64,000 bases of DNA from Kiloniella laminariae (GTDB lineage Bacteria > Pseudomonadota > Alphaproteobacteria > Kiloniellales > Kiloniellaceae): assembly GCF_027214005.1 (NCBI RefSeq), contig NZ_JAPWGY010000001.1, positions 620,001 through 684,000 of the forward strand, given 5' to 3'. The notes below the pieces were generated by a model. The model was not told the origin of the DNA and did not search any database. It was given only the letters and a program-made list of their open reading frames with translations. Both the position numbers and the translations under genes were made by a program. Below are positions 43,604 to 51,166 of the stretch, piece by piece (the stretch's first letter is position 1; every line of letters begins with the position of its first letter).

Positions 43604-43975
43604 TCAATTGATCCAACATTTTATGGAGAACAAGAATAGCATGTTTAGAAAATTTGCTCCCTTTTTCTCAAATCTTGTTGCCAGCCGCCTCATATCCTTA
43701 ATTTTACAAAAGAAACGCTCGACAATATTCCTCATTGCATAAAGGTTATTATCGTGAGGGATGGGCTTTTTGGCGTTACTTTTTGTGGGGATGACAGCCA
43801 ATGCGCCTTCATCAGCGATAGCTTTTCTGATTTTCTGACTGCTATAAGCCTTATCAGCCACAATGGCCAGAGGTGGTACTTCCCAATCAAGGAAATCAGG
43901 CATCAGCTTGCTGTCATGAACGTGACCACCACTAATCGCAAGACGGATCGGGCGGCCTTTCTGATCTACGGCCAC
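43604..43975 (-). CDS. IS5-family transposase, ORF B (C-terminal DDE part)
   Basis: The downstream frame of the transposase. It carries IVADKAYSSQKIRKAI (second Asp of the DDE triad) and NIVERFFCKIKDMRRLATRF (the Glu and the Y/R signature). Codons upstream of its first canonical start read IGRSRGGRTSKVHVAVDQKG, which is the normal IS5 core, so it is made as a fusion with ORF A by a -1 frameshift at the A6G run at 44031-44040. Confidence 0.85.
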   Translation of the reverse strand: MAVDQKGRPIRLAISGGHVHDSKLMPDFLDWEVPPLAIVADKAYSSQKIRKAIADEGALAVIPTKSNAKKPIPHDNNLYAMRNIVERFFCKIKDMRRLATRFEKKGANFLNMLFLFSIKCWIN

Positions 43976-44352
43976 GTGAACCTTACTTGTCCGACCTCCG
44001 CGTGAGCGGCCAATACTTTCCGCCAGTTCCCCTTTTTTGACCCAGCCGCTGCGCGGTGTGCCTTTACAATAGAACCATCAATAAAAATCAGGGCGTCTTC
44101 GCATTCTTCAGCCAAAGCATCAAATATACCCTTCCAGATACCGCGTTCTCCCCAACGGACATAACGGTTATAGACCGTTGTGTGAGGGCCGTAACGCTCA
44201 GGAAGATCGCGCCATGGCGCGCCTGTGCGCAATATATAAAAAATCCCGTTCAGAATAACCCGGTCATCCCGACGCTCCGGACCACGGCCTCTTTTCGGTA
44301 GTAAAGGCTTAATAACCAACCATTCTGCATCGCTTAAATCAAATCTTGCCAT
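43966..44352 (-). CDS. IS5-family transposase, ORF A
   Basis: A 128-residue upstream frame. It starts MARFDLSDAEWLVIKPLLPK and includes RTGAPWRDLPERYG and the first catalytic Asp in IFIDGSIVKAH. GGGAG precedes the ATG at six bases. The last ~25 codons after the A6G run are the out-of-frame version of ORF B's core. A -1 shift fuses A and B into the active transposase. Confidence 0.87.
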   Translation of the reverse strand: MARFDLSDAEWLVIKPLLPKRGRGPERRDDRVILNGIFYILRTGAPWRDLPERYGPHTTVYNRYVRWGERGIWKGIFDALAEECEDALIFIDGSIVKAHRAAAGSKKGNWRKVLAAHAEVGQVRFTWP

Positions 44353-44427
44353 ATAAAACTCCCTAAGTTGGGAGTTATGAATCATAAAAACTCATATACT
44401 GCAAGGTGTTGAATTGGGTTCACACCC

Positions 44428-44701
44428 TAAATAAATCATTTTGGGAAGCCTTTACTTATAGATCTAGCCCATAGCTGCGTAAGACCTGAAATTAATCAAA
44501 TAAGCATTCTACATATAGACGAAGGAACTTGGGTCTGCGGCCAAGAAATATTTCAAATGGCTAAATTGTTGCTATATGTATACACTTTTACAAATAAATT
44601 AAATTTATGAAAATTTTAATTCTCAAGGCTAAAAATTTGGTTTATTGACTTTATCATACAAGAGACTCAAAGATATAATATCTAGATTAATGGAGCACCC
44701 A
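44428..44701. other. AT-rich spacer between IS element and toxin-antitoxin pair
   Basis: About 270 bases, very AT-rich, with TATATG- and TATAAT-like hexamers between 44570 and 44690 that could serve as the promoter of the antitoxin-toxin pair. GGAG lies six bases before ATG 44702. Confidence 0.45.
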
Positions 44702-44872
44702 ATGACAGAAAACTTAAAACAAATGCTTGAAAGGGCAAGCCGAGTTAATTTAACCGGTGAACAAAAAGAAATACAGCGCCGTAGCTTTGCATATGGCAAC
44801 GCAAATATTGAAAATGAACGGGTTACCAGAGAGATCGTAAATCAAGAAGCTGAAAAATTAGTTTCAGCATGA
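44702..44872 (+). CDS. VbhA-like antitoxin
   Basis: A 56-residue protein, MTENLKQMLERASRVNLTGE, then QRRSFAYGNANIENERVTRE. The short helical layout and the RRSFAYGN-x-x-[IL]-E-N block match VbhA-type antitoxins, which insert an inhibitory helix with [S/T]-x-x-x-E-[G/N] into the Fic ATP site. Here the E-N is kept (IEN), but the position for Ser/Thr is Asn (NANIEN). The start at ATG 44702 was chosen for the GGAG site. It overlaps the Fic gene by four bases (ATGA). Confidence 0.75.
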   Translation: MTENLKQMLERASRVNLTGEQKEIQRRSFAYGNANIENERVTREIVNQEAEKLVSA

Positions 44873-45537
44873 GTGATCCAAATCGCAACAGGCATACCGT
44901 TGCGCAAGCTTTTGAATTGGTTGCCGATCCTGAGAAAAAAGCCCGTATTGAAGCTCGCAATGTTTTGCTTCAATACGATATGGCTAAAGAGATGGTCGAA
45001 AGTGGTTTTGGCGAAGGTGCTATACCTTTCGTTTTAAGATCATCTCATATTCTTCGGTTGCATCAGAGAGCACTAAAAAACGTTGAAACATTTGCTGGGA
45101 CTTATCGCAACACACCTGTTGAAATAAGCAAAAGTAAACACACGCCTCCAGAATCTTTCGAAGTAGCTTTACTCATTGAGGAGATGTGTAATTACATTAA
45201 AAGCAATGGAGATAAAACACCTGTTCATCTCTCCGCTTATGCAATGTGGAGACTTAACTGGATTCATCCATTTTCGGATGGGAACGGTAGAACATCTCGC
45301 ATAATATCTTATATGGTGCTTTGTAACGCTCTAGGCCATTGGGTGCCTGGAACACGTACTATACCTGACATGATAGCAGATAATAGAAAGCCATATTATG
45401 AAGCTTTAGAGAGTGCTGATTCAAGTCTTCGAGATACTGAGATTGTTGACCTTACAGAACTTGAAGAATTATTAGCTAATTTACTTTCAAGACAACTCGT
45501 GAATGTTTTGGGTGATGCTACGGGATCTTCACTTTAA
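44869..45537 (+). CDS. Fic-domain toxin (AMPylator-type)
   Basis: A 222-residue Fic protein. The catalytic motif HPFSDGNGRTSR spans residues ~133-144 with the active-site His133. TFAGTYRNTPVEI and the flap region precede it. It probably transfers AMP to a host protein and is held in check by the small upstream antitoxin, with which it is translationally coupled. Codon use is AT-rich relative to the window, and an IS element lies next to it, so horizontal acquisition is likely. Confidence 0.9.
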   Translation: MSDPNRNRHTVAQAFELVADPEKKARIEARNVLLQYDMAKEMVESGFGEGAIPFVLRSSHILRLHQRALKNVETFAGTYRNTPVEISKSKHTPPESFEVALLIEEMCNYIKSNGDKTPVHLSAYAMWRLNWIHPFSDGNGRTSRIISYMVLCNALGHWVPGTRTIPDMIADNRKPYYEALESADSSLRDTEIVDLTELEELLANLLSRQLVNVLGDATGSSL

Positions 45538-45580
45538 ATTTTTAATTTTCTGGGCCATAATGTTTTTGATTATGGCTTAT

Positions 45581-45607
45581 GCCTCCCCCCCTTCCAATCG
45601 GGAAAGT
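45581..45607 (+). repeat. Duplicated 5' leader block, copy 1
   Basis: GCCTCCCCCCCTTCCAATCG and the following GGAAAGTA closely match the block at 50249-50274, at the same distance upstream of the helicase-like gene copies. It marks how far upstream the duplication extends. Confidence 0.7.
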
Positions 45608-45674
45608 AAACGATATATGGGGTTCAATCATCGTTAACCCGATTGCTAGGGACTGGGCATCAGGAGGTTTTAAT

Positions 45675-45965
45675 ATAAAGTTGTCTGTACCGGTCTATTT
45701 TCTGAAACGTTGTGTCAAAGCTTTGTTGCGCGAAAAAAATCATTCCCTTTATAAGGCGCTTGATCAGCTTTCTGCCCGGGAATCTGGGGTGATTTACCTT
45801 ACTTGATTTACTGACCCAACTAAATCCGGGTGATCCTCGGTTCCATTTCCCAGATTGACCGACCCTACAACCTGGCGGAAAAAGCATGTCTGGATCTTGA
45901 GGATGTTCGTTTGCCTAACTTTCTGGATCTCGGCTTCTTTGACAAGGCTTGTTGCATAAACAAGA
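45675..45965 (+). pseudogene. Decayed second copy of the RecA-fold helicase-like gene
   Basis: Two separate pieces match the intact gene at 50369-51166. The N-terminal piece reads KLSVPVYFLKRCVKALLREK then ALDQLSARE and stops at TGA 45803-45805. The C-terminal piece (45835-45965) reads ILGSISQIDRPYNLAEK then LDLEDVRLPNFLDLGFFDKA. The Walker A half is missing, and the original ATG is ATA here. The AGGAGG site is kept. This is a clear relic of duplication followed by internal deletion. Confidence 0.8.
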
Positions 45966-46168
45966 GCAATATTCAGATTAAATGCTATTGAACTGGTGAT
46001 TTTCTTTTGAAAAATAAACAATCCCGGAACAGGCTCTGATGAGCATGGTAATTTTGGCCTTTTGTCAGAGTTAGGCGAGGATAGTTCTAACCCCTTCAGG
46101 CGCTGTTCCTGCCGGACAGTTCGCCGATTGTAACGAGTGTATCGGGGCAGGAACTTTGCTGTCGGGGT
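45966..46168. other. Spacer with an inverted repeat
   Basis: About 200 bases between the pseudogene and the two-repeat protein (-). GTTCCTGCC at 46106-46114 and GGCAGGAAC at 46145-46153 are inverted, but without T tracts. No gene is seen. Confidence 0.35.
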
Positions 46169-47002
46169 CTAAAACAATGGCAAGCTGAGGGAGGTTTTCC
46201 CTTCGCTTTTGTCTGTACTCAGGCTTCCGAAGGTCCATTTGGGAATATTGACCAGGGGTGTGAAAACCTGAACCCCGTCCAGATCGTCGTATCCAAAGAC
46301 AAAGAAGTTGTCTGGTTTCCAGGCGTCACTTCCGCTGATCGAAAGTGTCATACTTTCGATCTCGTGTTTAAAGAAGCGATTTGTCTCCTGGACTTCATAA
46401 AAGTTGGCCTGTGCAGTGCCATGATTGCTCTGTCCTTTGGCTTTGAGCACGCTGTCCAGATAAAGGGTGCCATTTTTCCCGACGACTTCAAGGCTGAGTT
46501 TGTTGTTCGTGCCGCTGTCGTGCGCACTTGCTGTCGTCATAAGCACAAGCAGATTGCTAAACAATAACGGGGTCGGCTGTTTAGCCCTTACCGCCGGGCT
46601 GTTCGGGCCATAAGCCCGGGGCAAGGCGGCAGAGAAGTTGCCTTCATTCGGATCGGTCGAGAGGGTAAATTTTATCTGTTTGTTATAGGCCAGGGGCTCG
46701 ACTGCACCCGAGGTTGTTTCTCCCCAAAGGAAGAAGGACTCTGGCCGCCATAAATCATCGCCGCGAATTGCAATGCGGATTGATGAGTCGGTCAAGCTGT
46801 CAGGATAAATGCCCCCGGCGACATCCAGTTTGTACAGATTGGCCTGTCCCGCAGACTGGTCCTTTTGCGCCGTATCTTTAAAGGTATGGAAAACCAGATC
46901 ATAACTATAGTCATTAACAATAAGTACAATGGGGCTATCGGTTGCGCTGTTTGCTACATCCCTTGTGATCATTGCCGTCCAAATAGATTTTAACATTTCC
47001 AT
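46169..47002 (-). CDS. Two-repeat beta-sandwich protein, PLAT-like, unknown function
   Basis: A 277-residue protein built of two related ~125-residue halves. Parallel blocks are SIRIAIRGDDLWRPESFFLW against SMTLSISGSDAWKPDNFFVF, and AGQANLYKLDVAGGIYPDSL against TAQANFYEVQETNRFFKHEI. The pattern (a basic G-x-D-x-W-x-P-[ED]-[SN]-F-F at the end of each half, Asp/Asn loops) resembles PLAT/LH2-type lipid- or protein-contact domains. I cannot prove the fold. No signal peptide is seen. GGCGGA precedes the ATG at seven bases. Confidence 0.6.
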   Translation of the reverse strand: MEMLKSIWTAMITRDVANSATDSPIVLIVNDYSYDLVFHTFKDTAQKDQSAGQANLYKLDVAGGIYPDSLTDSSIRIAIRGDDLWRPESFFLWGETTSGAVEPLAYNKQIKFTLSTDPNEGNFSAALPRAYGPNSPAVRAKQPTPLLFSNLLVLMTTASAHDSGTNNKLSLEVVGKNGTLYLDSVLKAKGQSNHGTAQANFYEVQETNRFFKHEIESMTLSISGSDAWKPDNFFVFGYDDLDGVQVFTPLVNIPKWTFGSLSTDKSEGKTSLSLPLF

Positions 47003-47506
47003 GAAAATATCCGCCTTTTCGTAATTGAATTTAAGGATTAAAATTAAAAAATATTACACAACCAAGCATTGCAGGTATTTTTTATTTAAGCAATTCAATA
47101 GTTGTATTTTGAATTTTCAGAAGAGGTGATAATCTGGTCGCGGATAAATTTGTAGAAAAAATTTGAACGTCGGGAATAATGAAAGAAATGCCCCTTTATT
47201 TAAGCCGTTACTACGATCTTCAATGACCTTTTGATGCTGCGCGACAGGTTAAAAATATTTTTCGGCTGAAGAGAGAGGGGAGCGCATTTTAGGATAGGAA
47301 ATTGGTAACAAAAGTCCGGGGCGGTATTCCGGAATAAATCAGAAGAAAGACCCCTGCCAATCTGCTGTGATCAATAGGGGGTCATTGTGATGCATTTTTA
47401 TGAATACAAAATGTATACATATCTGTAATCTCTCCTCCAGACCGACTTGTTCTGTGGTTCAGCGCTACAGAATCCTGGTTGATGTACCGGATTTACAGGA
47501 GGGTGT
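47003..47506. promoter_or_regulatory. 500-base regulatory region upstream of the DapA-like gene
   Basis: AT-rich in its first part. A perfect palindrome ATGTATACAT lies at 47411-47420, ~90 bases before the start at 47507, a position and form compatible with a GntR-type operator; no regulator gene is adjacent. AGGAGGGTGT precedes the ATG. Confidence 0.45.
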
Positions 47507-48442
47507 ATGACCCCGCATAAAACAACGTCCCCGATCATGACATTCGAGGGGATATATACGCCCCTTGTCACGCCTTTCCACGGGGATGGCAGCATCAATT
47601 TTGATGGTCTGTCGGCTGTGATTGAAAACCTGATCGACAAGGGCGTACATGGCCTGATCTCGGGTGGATCGACGGGTGAAAACTATGCCCAGAGCGTAGA
47701 GGAACGGCTGGAAATTGCCCGCTTTACCCGGGAGCAGATCAAGGGACGTCTGCCGCTGATGGTCGGCACCGGGGCCATGATGACGCCTGATTCAATCGCG
47801 CTGGCCCGCGGCGCGCGCGAGATGGGGGCCGATGCCCTGCTGGTGGCAACGCCGCCCTATTCGGTGCCAACAGAAGAGGAAAATGCCCACAACGCCCTGG
47901 TCATCGACCGGGCGGCTGATCTGCCGATCATGCTTTATAACTATCCCGGTCGTATGGGCGTCCCTATGTGCGAAAGCTTTCTCGACCGTGTCGGGCGCTC
48001 GCGCAATGTCTGTGCGATCAAGGAAAGTTCGGGCGATATCAACCGGGTGCATCTTCTGGCCCGGGATTATCCGCATATCCAGATGGCCTGTGGCATGGAT
48101 GATCAGGCGCTGGAATTTTTCGCCTGGGGGGCGCGCAGCTGGGTCTGTGCCGGGTCAAACTTCCTGCCCGAAGAACACATCGCGCTTTATCAGGCCTGTG
48201 CGGTTGAGGGAAACTTTGACAAGGGGCGGCGGATCATGTCGGCGATGATGCCGTTGATGCGGGTGCTGGAACAGGGCGGCAAGTTTATCCAGTGTGTCAA
48301 ACACGGCGTGACCCTGAACGGCATAGACACCGGGCCAATGCGCCCGCCGCTGCGCGGGTTGACCAAAGATGAGGAGTGTTCTCTGGAACAGATTGTACGG
48401 GAGTTGAAAACCACAATTGCAACAATCCAGACCGAGGGCTGA
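47507..48442 (+). CDS. Dihydrodipicolinate synthase/NAL-family aldolase (DapA-like)
   Basis: A 311-residue TIM-barrel class I aldolase. The Schiff-base Lys172 is in VCAIKESSGD, the proton-relay Tyr146 in LYNYPGR and the substrate loop in GGSTGENYAQ. The family includes 4-hydroxy-2-oxo-acid, N-acetylneuraminate and KDG aldolases as well as true DapA; GSTGE and the neighbouring amine-oxidising genes suggest a catabolic member, perhaps in hydroxyproline or related amino acid breakdown (inference). It starts a three-gene stretch. Confidence 0.88.
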   Translation: MTPHKTTSPIMTFEGIYTPLVTPFHGDGSINFDGLSAVIENLIDKGVHGLISGGSTGENYAQSVEERLEIARFTREQIKGRLPLMVGTGAMMTPDSIALARGAREMGADALLVATPPYSVPTEEENAHNALVIDRAADLPIMLYNYPGRMGVPMCESFLDRVGRSRNVCAIKESSGDINRVHLLARDYPHIQMACGMDDQALEFFAWGARSWVCAGSNFLPEEHIALYQACAVEGNFDKGRRIMSAMMPLMRVLEQGGKFIQCVKHGVTLNGIDTGPMRPPLRGLTKDEECSLEQIVRELKTTIATIQTEG

Positions 48443-48447
48443 TTATT

Positions 48448-48675
48448 TTGGCCTCGATCTTTACCAGCCACGCAAAACGAGCGATGCGCGGTGCGCGGGC
48501 GCTCAAGGCAGGCACCGTCACGGTAAACAGTTTTGGCGAAGGTGATATCACGACACCTTTTGGCGGGTATAAACAATCGGGCTTCGGCGGACGTGATAAT
48601 TCTGTTCATGCCCATGATCAATATACCCGGTTAAAAACCTTCTGGTTTGATCTGGCCGATGATAGTGCTCAATAA
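48448..48675 (+). pseudogene. C-terminal remnant of an aldehyde dehydrogenase
   Basis: Only the last ~75 residues of an ALDH remain: LASIFTSHAKRAMRGARALKAGTVTVNSFG, PFGGYKQSGFGGRD and DQYTRLKTFWFDL (quoted in part). The match is to PuuC-type 4-(gamma-glutamylamino)butanal dehydrogenases. The NAD-binding domain and catalytic Cys are absent. The fragment begins six bases after the aldolase stop, so a deletion probably fused the aldolase downstream region to the ALDH tail. The frame stays open only because of this junction. Confidence 0.8.
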
Positions 48676-48699
48676 TGTTGCAGCAGACGAGATAACTGA

Positions 48700-50073
48700 A
48701 TGACACAGCCCAGGGTTCACGGTAATCAGACGAAAACCTATACCGCAAAGCGGCTGCCCCGGCACAATGGCCTTGCTGCCTGGCGCGATATCCTGCCGCC
48801 GCTAAAGGCTGCTGCGCCACTGGAACAGGATATCACCGCCGATTTTGCTGTGGTCGGTGCGGGCTTTGCCGGACTGTCAGCGGCCCGCCGTCTGGGCCAG
48901 CTTAATCCGGGGGCAAAAATCGTGGTGCTGGAGGCCGGGGCGCTGGCCGAAGGAGCCGCCGGGCGCAATTCCGGTTTTATGATCGACCTGCCGCATGATC
49001 TGGCCTCGGATGACTATGCCGGACAGGGCGAGCAGGGCGATCGGGAAATGATCCGCCTGAACCGTCAGGCGATCGACTTTGCCCGCGAGGCCGTGGCTGA
49101 ATACGGCATCAATCCGGCCTATTTTGATCCCGTCGGCAAGGTCAATGGCGCGGCCAGCCCGGCAGGCGTGGCCCACAACGCGGCCTATGCCGGACATCTG
49201 GCCCGGCTGGGTGAACCTGCCGAAGTGCTTGACGCCCGGGACATGGCCGATATGACCGGAAGCAGCTATTACCTGTCCGGGCTCTATACCCCCGGCACGG
49301 TGATGCTCCAGCCTGCTGGCTATATTCAGCAACTGGCGCAAGGGGTCCGGCAAAAGGCCACAATCTATGAAAACAGCCCGGTCACCAGCTTTGCCCGGCT
49401 TGGTCCGGACTGGCAGATCAACTGTCCGCAGGGCAAGGTGACCACGCCGAAAATTGTTCTCAGCGTGAACGGCCATCTGGAAAGTTTCGGCTTTGTCCCC
49501 GGTCGCCTGATGCATATCTTTCTTTTTGCCGCCATGACGCCGGATCTGGATACGGCTGTGCTCAAGACACTGGGCGGACGGTCCCGTTGGGGCATCACCC
49601 CGGCAGACCCCATGGGCACAACCCTGCGCCGGATTGACAGCGCCCAGGGCGGCAACCGGATCATCACCCGCAGCTGTGCAATCTTTGCCCCGGATATGCA
49701 GACCTCGCCGCGGGAACTGGCCACGGCACAAAAGGTGCTGCACAGGAAATTCGCGGCCCGGTTCCCAAACCTTTCCGGCTTGAAAATGGACTACAGCTGG
49801 GCCGGGCACCTGTGCTTGAGCAAAAACAAGGTGTCGGTGATGCGCGAGCTGGAGGAAAACGTCTTCGCCGCCTGTTGCCAGAACGGACTGGGCACCACCC
49901 GCGGCACCCTGACCGGCATGGGCGCTGCCGAGCTTGCCAGCGGCCAGACCAGCGACATCACCCGCGCCTTTGCCACACAGGCCGTCCCGGAAAAGCTGCC
50001 CCCGCAGCCCTTTTCCAGTATCGGAGCCACCGCCTACCTGCGCTGGAAAGAATGGCGCGCGGGGAAAGAATAG
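48700..50073 (+). CDS. FAD-dependent amine oxidoreductase (PuuB/DAO-like)
   Basis: A 457-residue flavoenzyme. The FAD motif FAVVGAGFAGLSAARRLGQL is at ~48-67, followed by LEAGALAEGAAGRNSGFM with the D-amino-acid-oxidase-type R-N-S-G-F. It resembles gamma-glutamylputrescine oxidoreductase and related amine oxidases. With the PuuC-type ALDH remnant just upstream, it looks like part of a former polyamine- or amino-acid-degrading cluster. The upstream site is weak; the first ATG was chosen because homology runs close to it. Confidence 0.88.
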   Translation: MTQPRVHGNQTKTYTAKRLPRHNGLAAWRDILPPLKAAAPLEQDITADFAVVGAGFAGLSAARRLGQLNPGAKIVVLEAGALAEGAAGRNSGFMIDLPHDLASDDYAGQGEQGDREMIRLNRQAIDFAREAVAEYGINPAYFDPVGKVNGAASPAGVAHNAAYAGHLARLGEPAEVLDARDMADMTGSSYYLSGLYTPGTVMLQPAGYIQQLAQGVRQKATIYENSPVTSFARLGPDWQINCPQGKVTTPKIVLSVNGHLESFGFVPGRLMHIFLFAAMTPDLDTAVLKTLGGRSRWGITPADPMGTTLRRIDSAQGGNRIITRSCAIFAPDMQTSPRELATAQKVLHRKFAARFPNLSGLKMDYSWAGHLCLSKNKVSVMRELEENVFAACCQNGLGTTRGTLTGMGAAELASGQTSDITRAFATQAVPEKLPPQPFSSIGATAYLRWKEWRAGKE

Positions 50074-50368
50074 GGGGGCGAATAGCCCGCCTTGCTGGGG
50101 GTAATGAGGCGAGTTGGAGAGTGGGCAAGATTTTCGAACTTTACCCAATCTTGGACTTTCTGGTTTGGGTTGGGCGTGGATGAAGGCCGGTTTATGGGTA
50201 TTGTATTTTTCGTTTTAATGACGATAATACTTTCTGGCCGTGGCCCGTGCCTCCCCCCTCCAATCGGGAAAGTATATGACATGCGGGGCTTTATCACCAT
50301 CATTGAGCCGACTGTTGGCAGCACATAAGGAGGGATTGTGATCACTGCCCTGAACAGGAGGTTTTTAC
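50074..50368 (+). promoter_or_regulatory. Leader of the helicase-like gene, duplicated upstream element
   Basis: About 295 bases. It contains the duplicated leader block at 50249-50274 (pyrimidine-rich GCCTCCCCCC and CCAATCGGGAAAGTA) and ends with AGGAGG eight bases before ATG 50369. Conservation with the pseudogene's leader shows it is part of the duplicated unit. Confidence 0.55.
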
Positions 50369-51166
50369 ATGAAATTGTCCGCCCCTCTTTATCACCTGAA
50401 ACGTCGGGCCAAAGCCCTGTCGCGTGCGAAAGCCATTCCCCTTCATCAGGCGCTTGATCTGCTTGCCCGTGAAGAAGGAATCAACAGCTGGAGCCTTCTG
50501 GTCGCCCGGATATCTGGTCAGAAACCGGAAGGGATATCCGAAGAGACAGCTGGCGTGGCTTCGGCTCAGAACCTGTTATCAAGCCTGATTCCCGGAGATC
50601 TGCTGCTGCTTGGAGCCCGACCTGGCCATGGGAAGACACGTAAAGGACTGGAGCTTATTGTCGAAGCCTTGAAACAAGGCCGCCACGGTGTGTTCTTCAC
50701 GTTTGAATACAACAAAAAAGATATCGAGCATCACTTTGCAGCCATAGTAACGGCCAGCGTGGGGGAAGGGGGGAGCGAAGAGGTACTTTCCAGCCAGAAT
50801 TTTGTCTTTGAAAATTCGGATAACATCAGCGCGGCCTATATCATGAAGCGCCTGGCCTCTGCAGAAAAGGGAACAGTGGCCGTCATTGATTATCTACAGC
50901 TTCTGGACCAGAAGCGGGATAATCCGGAACTCTCGGTCCAGATAACTGCTCTGCGATCCTTTGCCCGGGAAAGGGGTGTAATCCTTGTTTTCCTCTCTCA
51001 GATCGACAGATCCTTTGAGCTGACAGGCAAGCCCTGCCCGGACCTTGAGGACGTTCGCCTGCCCAATCCGCTTGACCTGGGCCTTTTTGACAGGACCTGT
51101 TTCATGAACAGGGAACAGGTCCAGATCGGAACTATACCGACTTCAGCAACAGGCCGAGGCGTTTGA
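50369..51166 (+). CDS. RecA-fold, DnaB-helicase-like ATPase (small alphaproteobacterial type)
   Basis: A 265-residue protein. The N-terminal ~50 residues form a helical part (KLSAPLYHLKRRAKALSRAK). Then a RecA/DnaB-like ATPase core has Walker A GARPGHGKT (~85-93), a beta-strand Walker B-like TVAVIDYLQLLDQKR and the sensor VFLSQIDRSF. The conserved end LEDVRLPNPLDLGLFDRTCF is typical of this group, annotated as DNA helicase. It is too short for a replicative helicase, so its role is unclear. The end overlaps the aminotransferase 3' end (-). A dead copy lies at 45675. Confidence 0.8.
   Translation: MKLSAPLYHLKRRAKALSRAKAIPLHQALDLLAREEGINSWSLLVARISGQKPEGISEETAGVASAQNLLSSLIPGDLLLLGARPGHGKTRKGLELIVEALKQGRHGVFFTFEYNKKDIEHHFAAIVTASVGEGGSEEVLSSQNFVFENSDNISAAYIMKRLASAEKGTVAVIDYLQLLDQKRDNPELSVQITALRSFARERGVILVFLSQIDRSFELTGKPCPDLEDVRLPNPLDLGLFDRTCFMNREQVQIGTIPTSATGRGV

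Larger units (their letters stand above)
43594..44427 (-). mobile_element. IS5-family (IS427-like group) insertion sequence, intact
   Basis: An 834-bp element with imperfect inverted repeats. The left end is GGGTGTGGACTCAATT and the right end, read inward on the other strand, is GGGTGTGAACCCAATT. It is flanked on both sides by TA (43592-43593 and 44428-44429), the usual 2-bp target duplication. It encodes a transposase in two overlapping frames. The size, ends and gene layout match the IS427 group. Confidence 0.88.

Noticed and set aside
43592-45540. Composite transposon around the Fic module
   Set aside because: Only one IS copy is present; no second copy flanks the module on the other side within the window.
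48877-50148. 423-codon minus-strand frame opposite the PuuB-like oxidase
   Set aside because: Antisense shadow of a GC-rich gene; no domain, and the opposite strand has clear FAD motifs.
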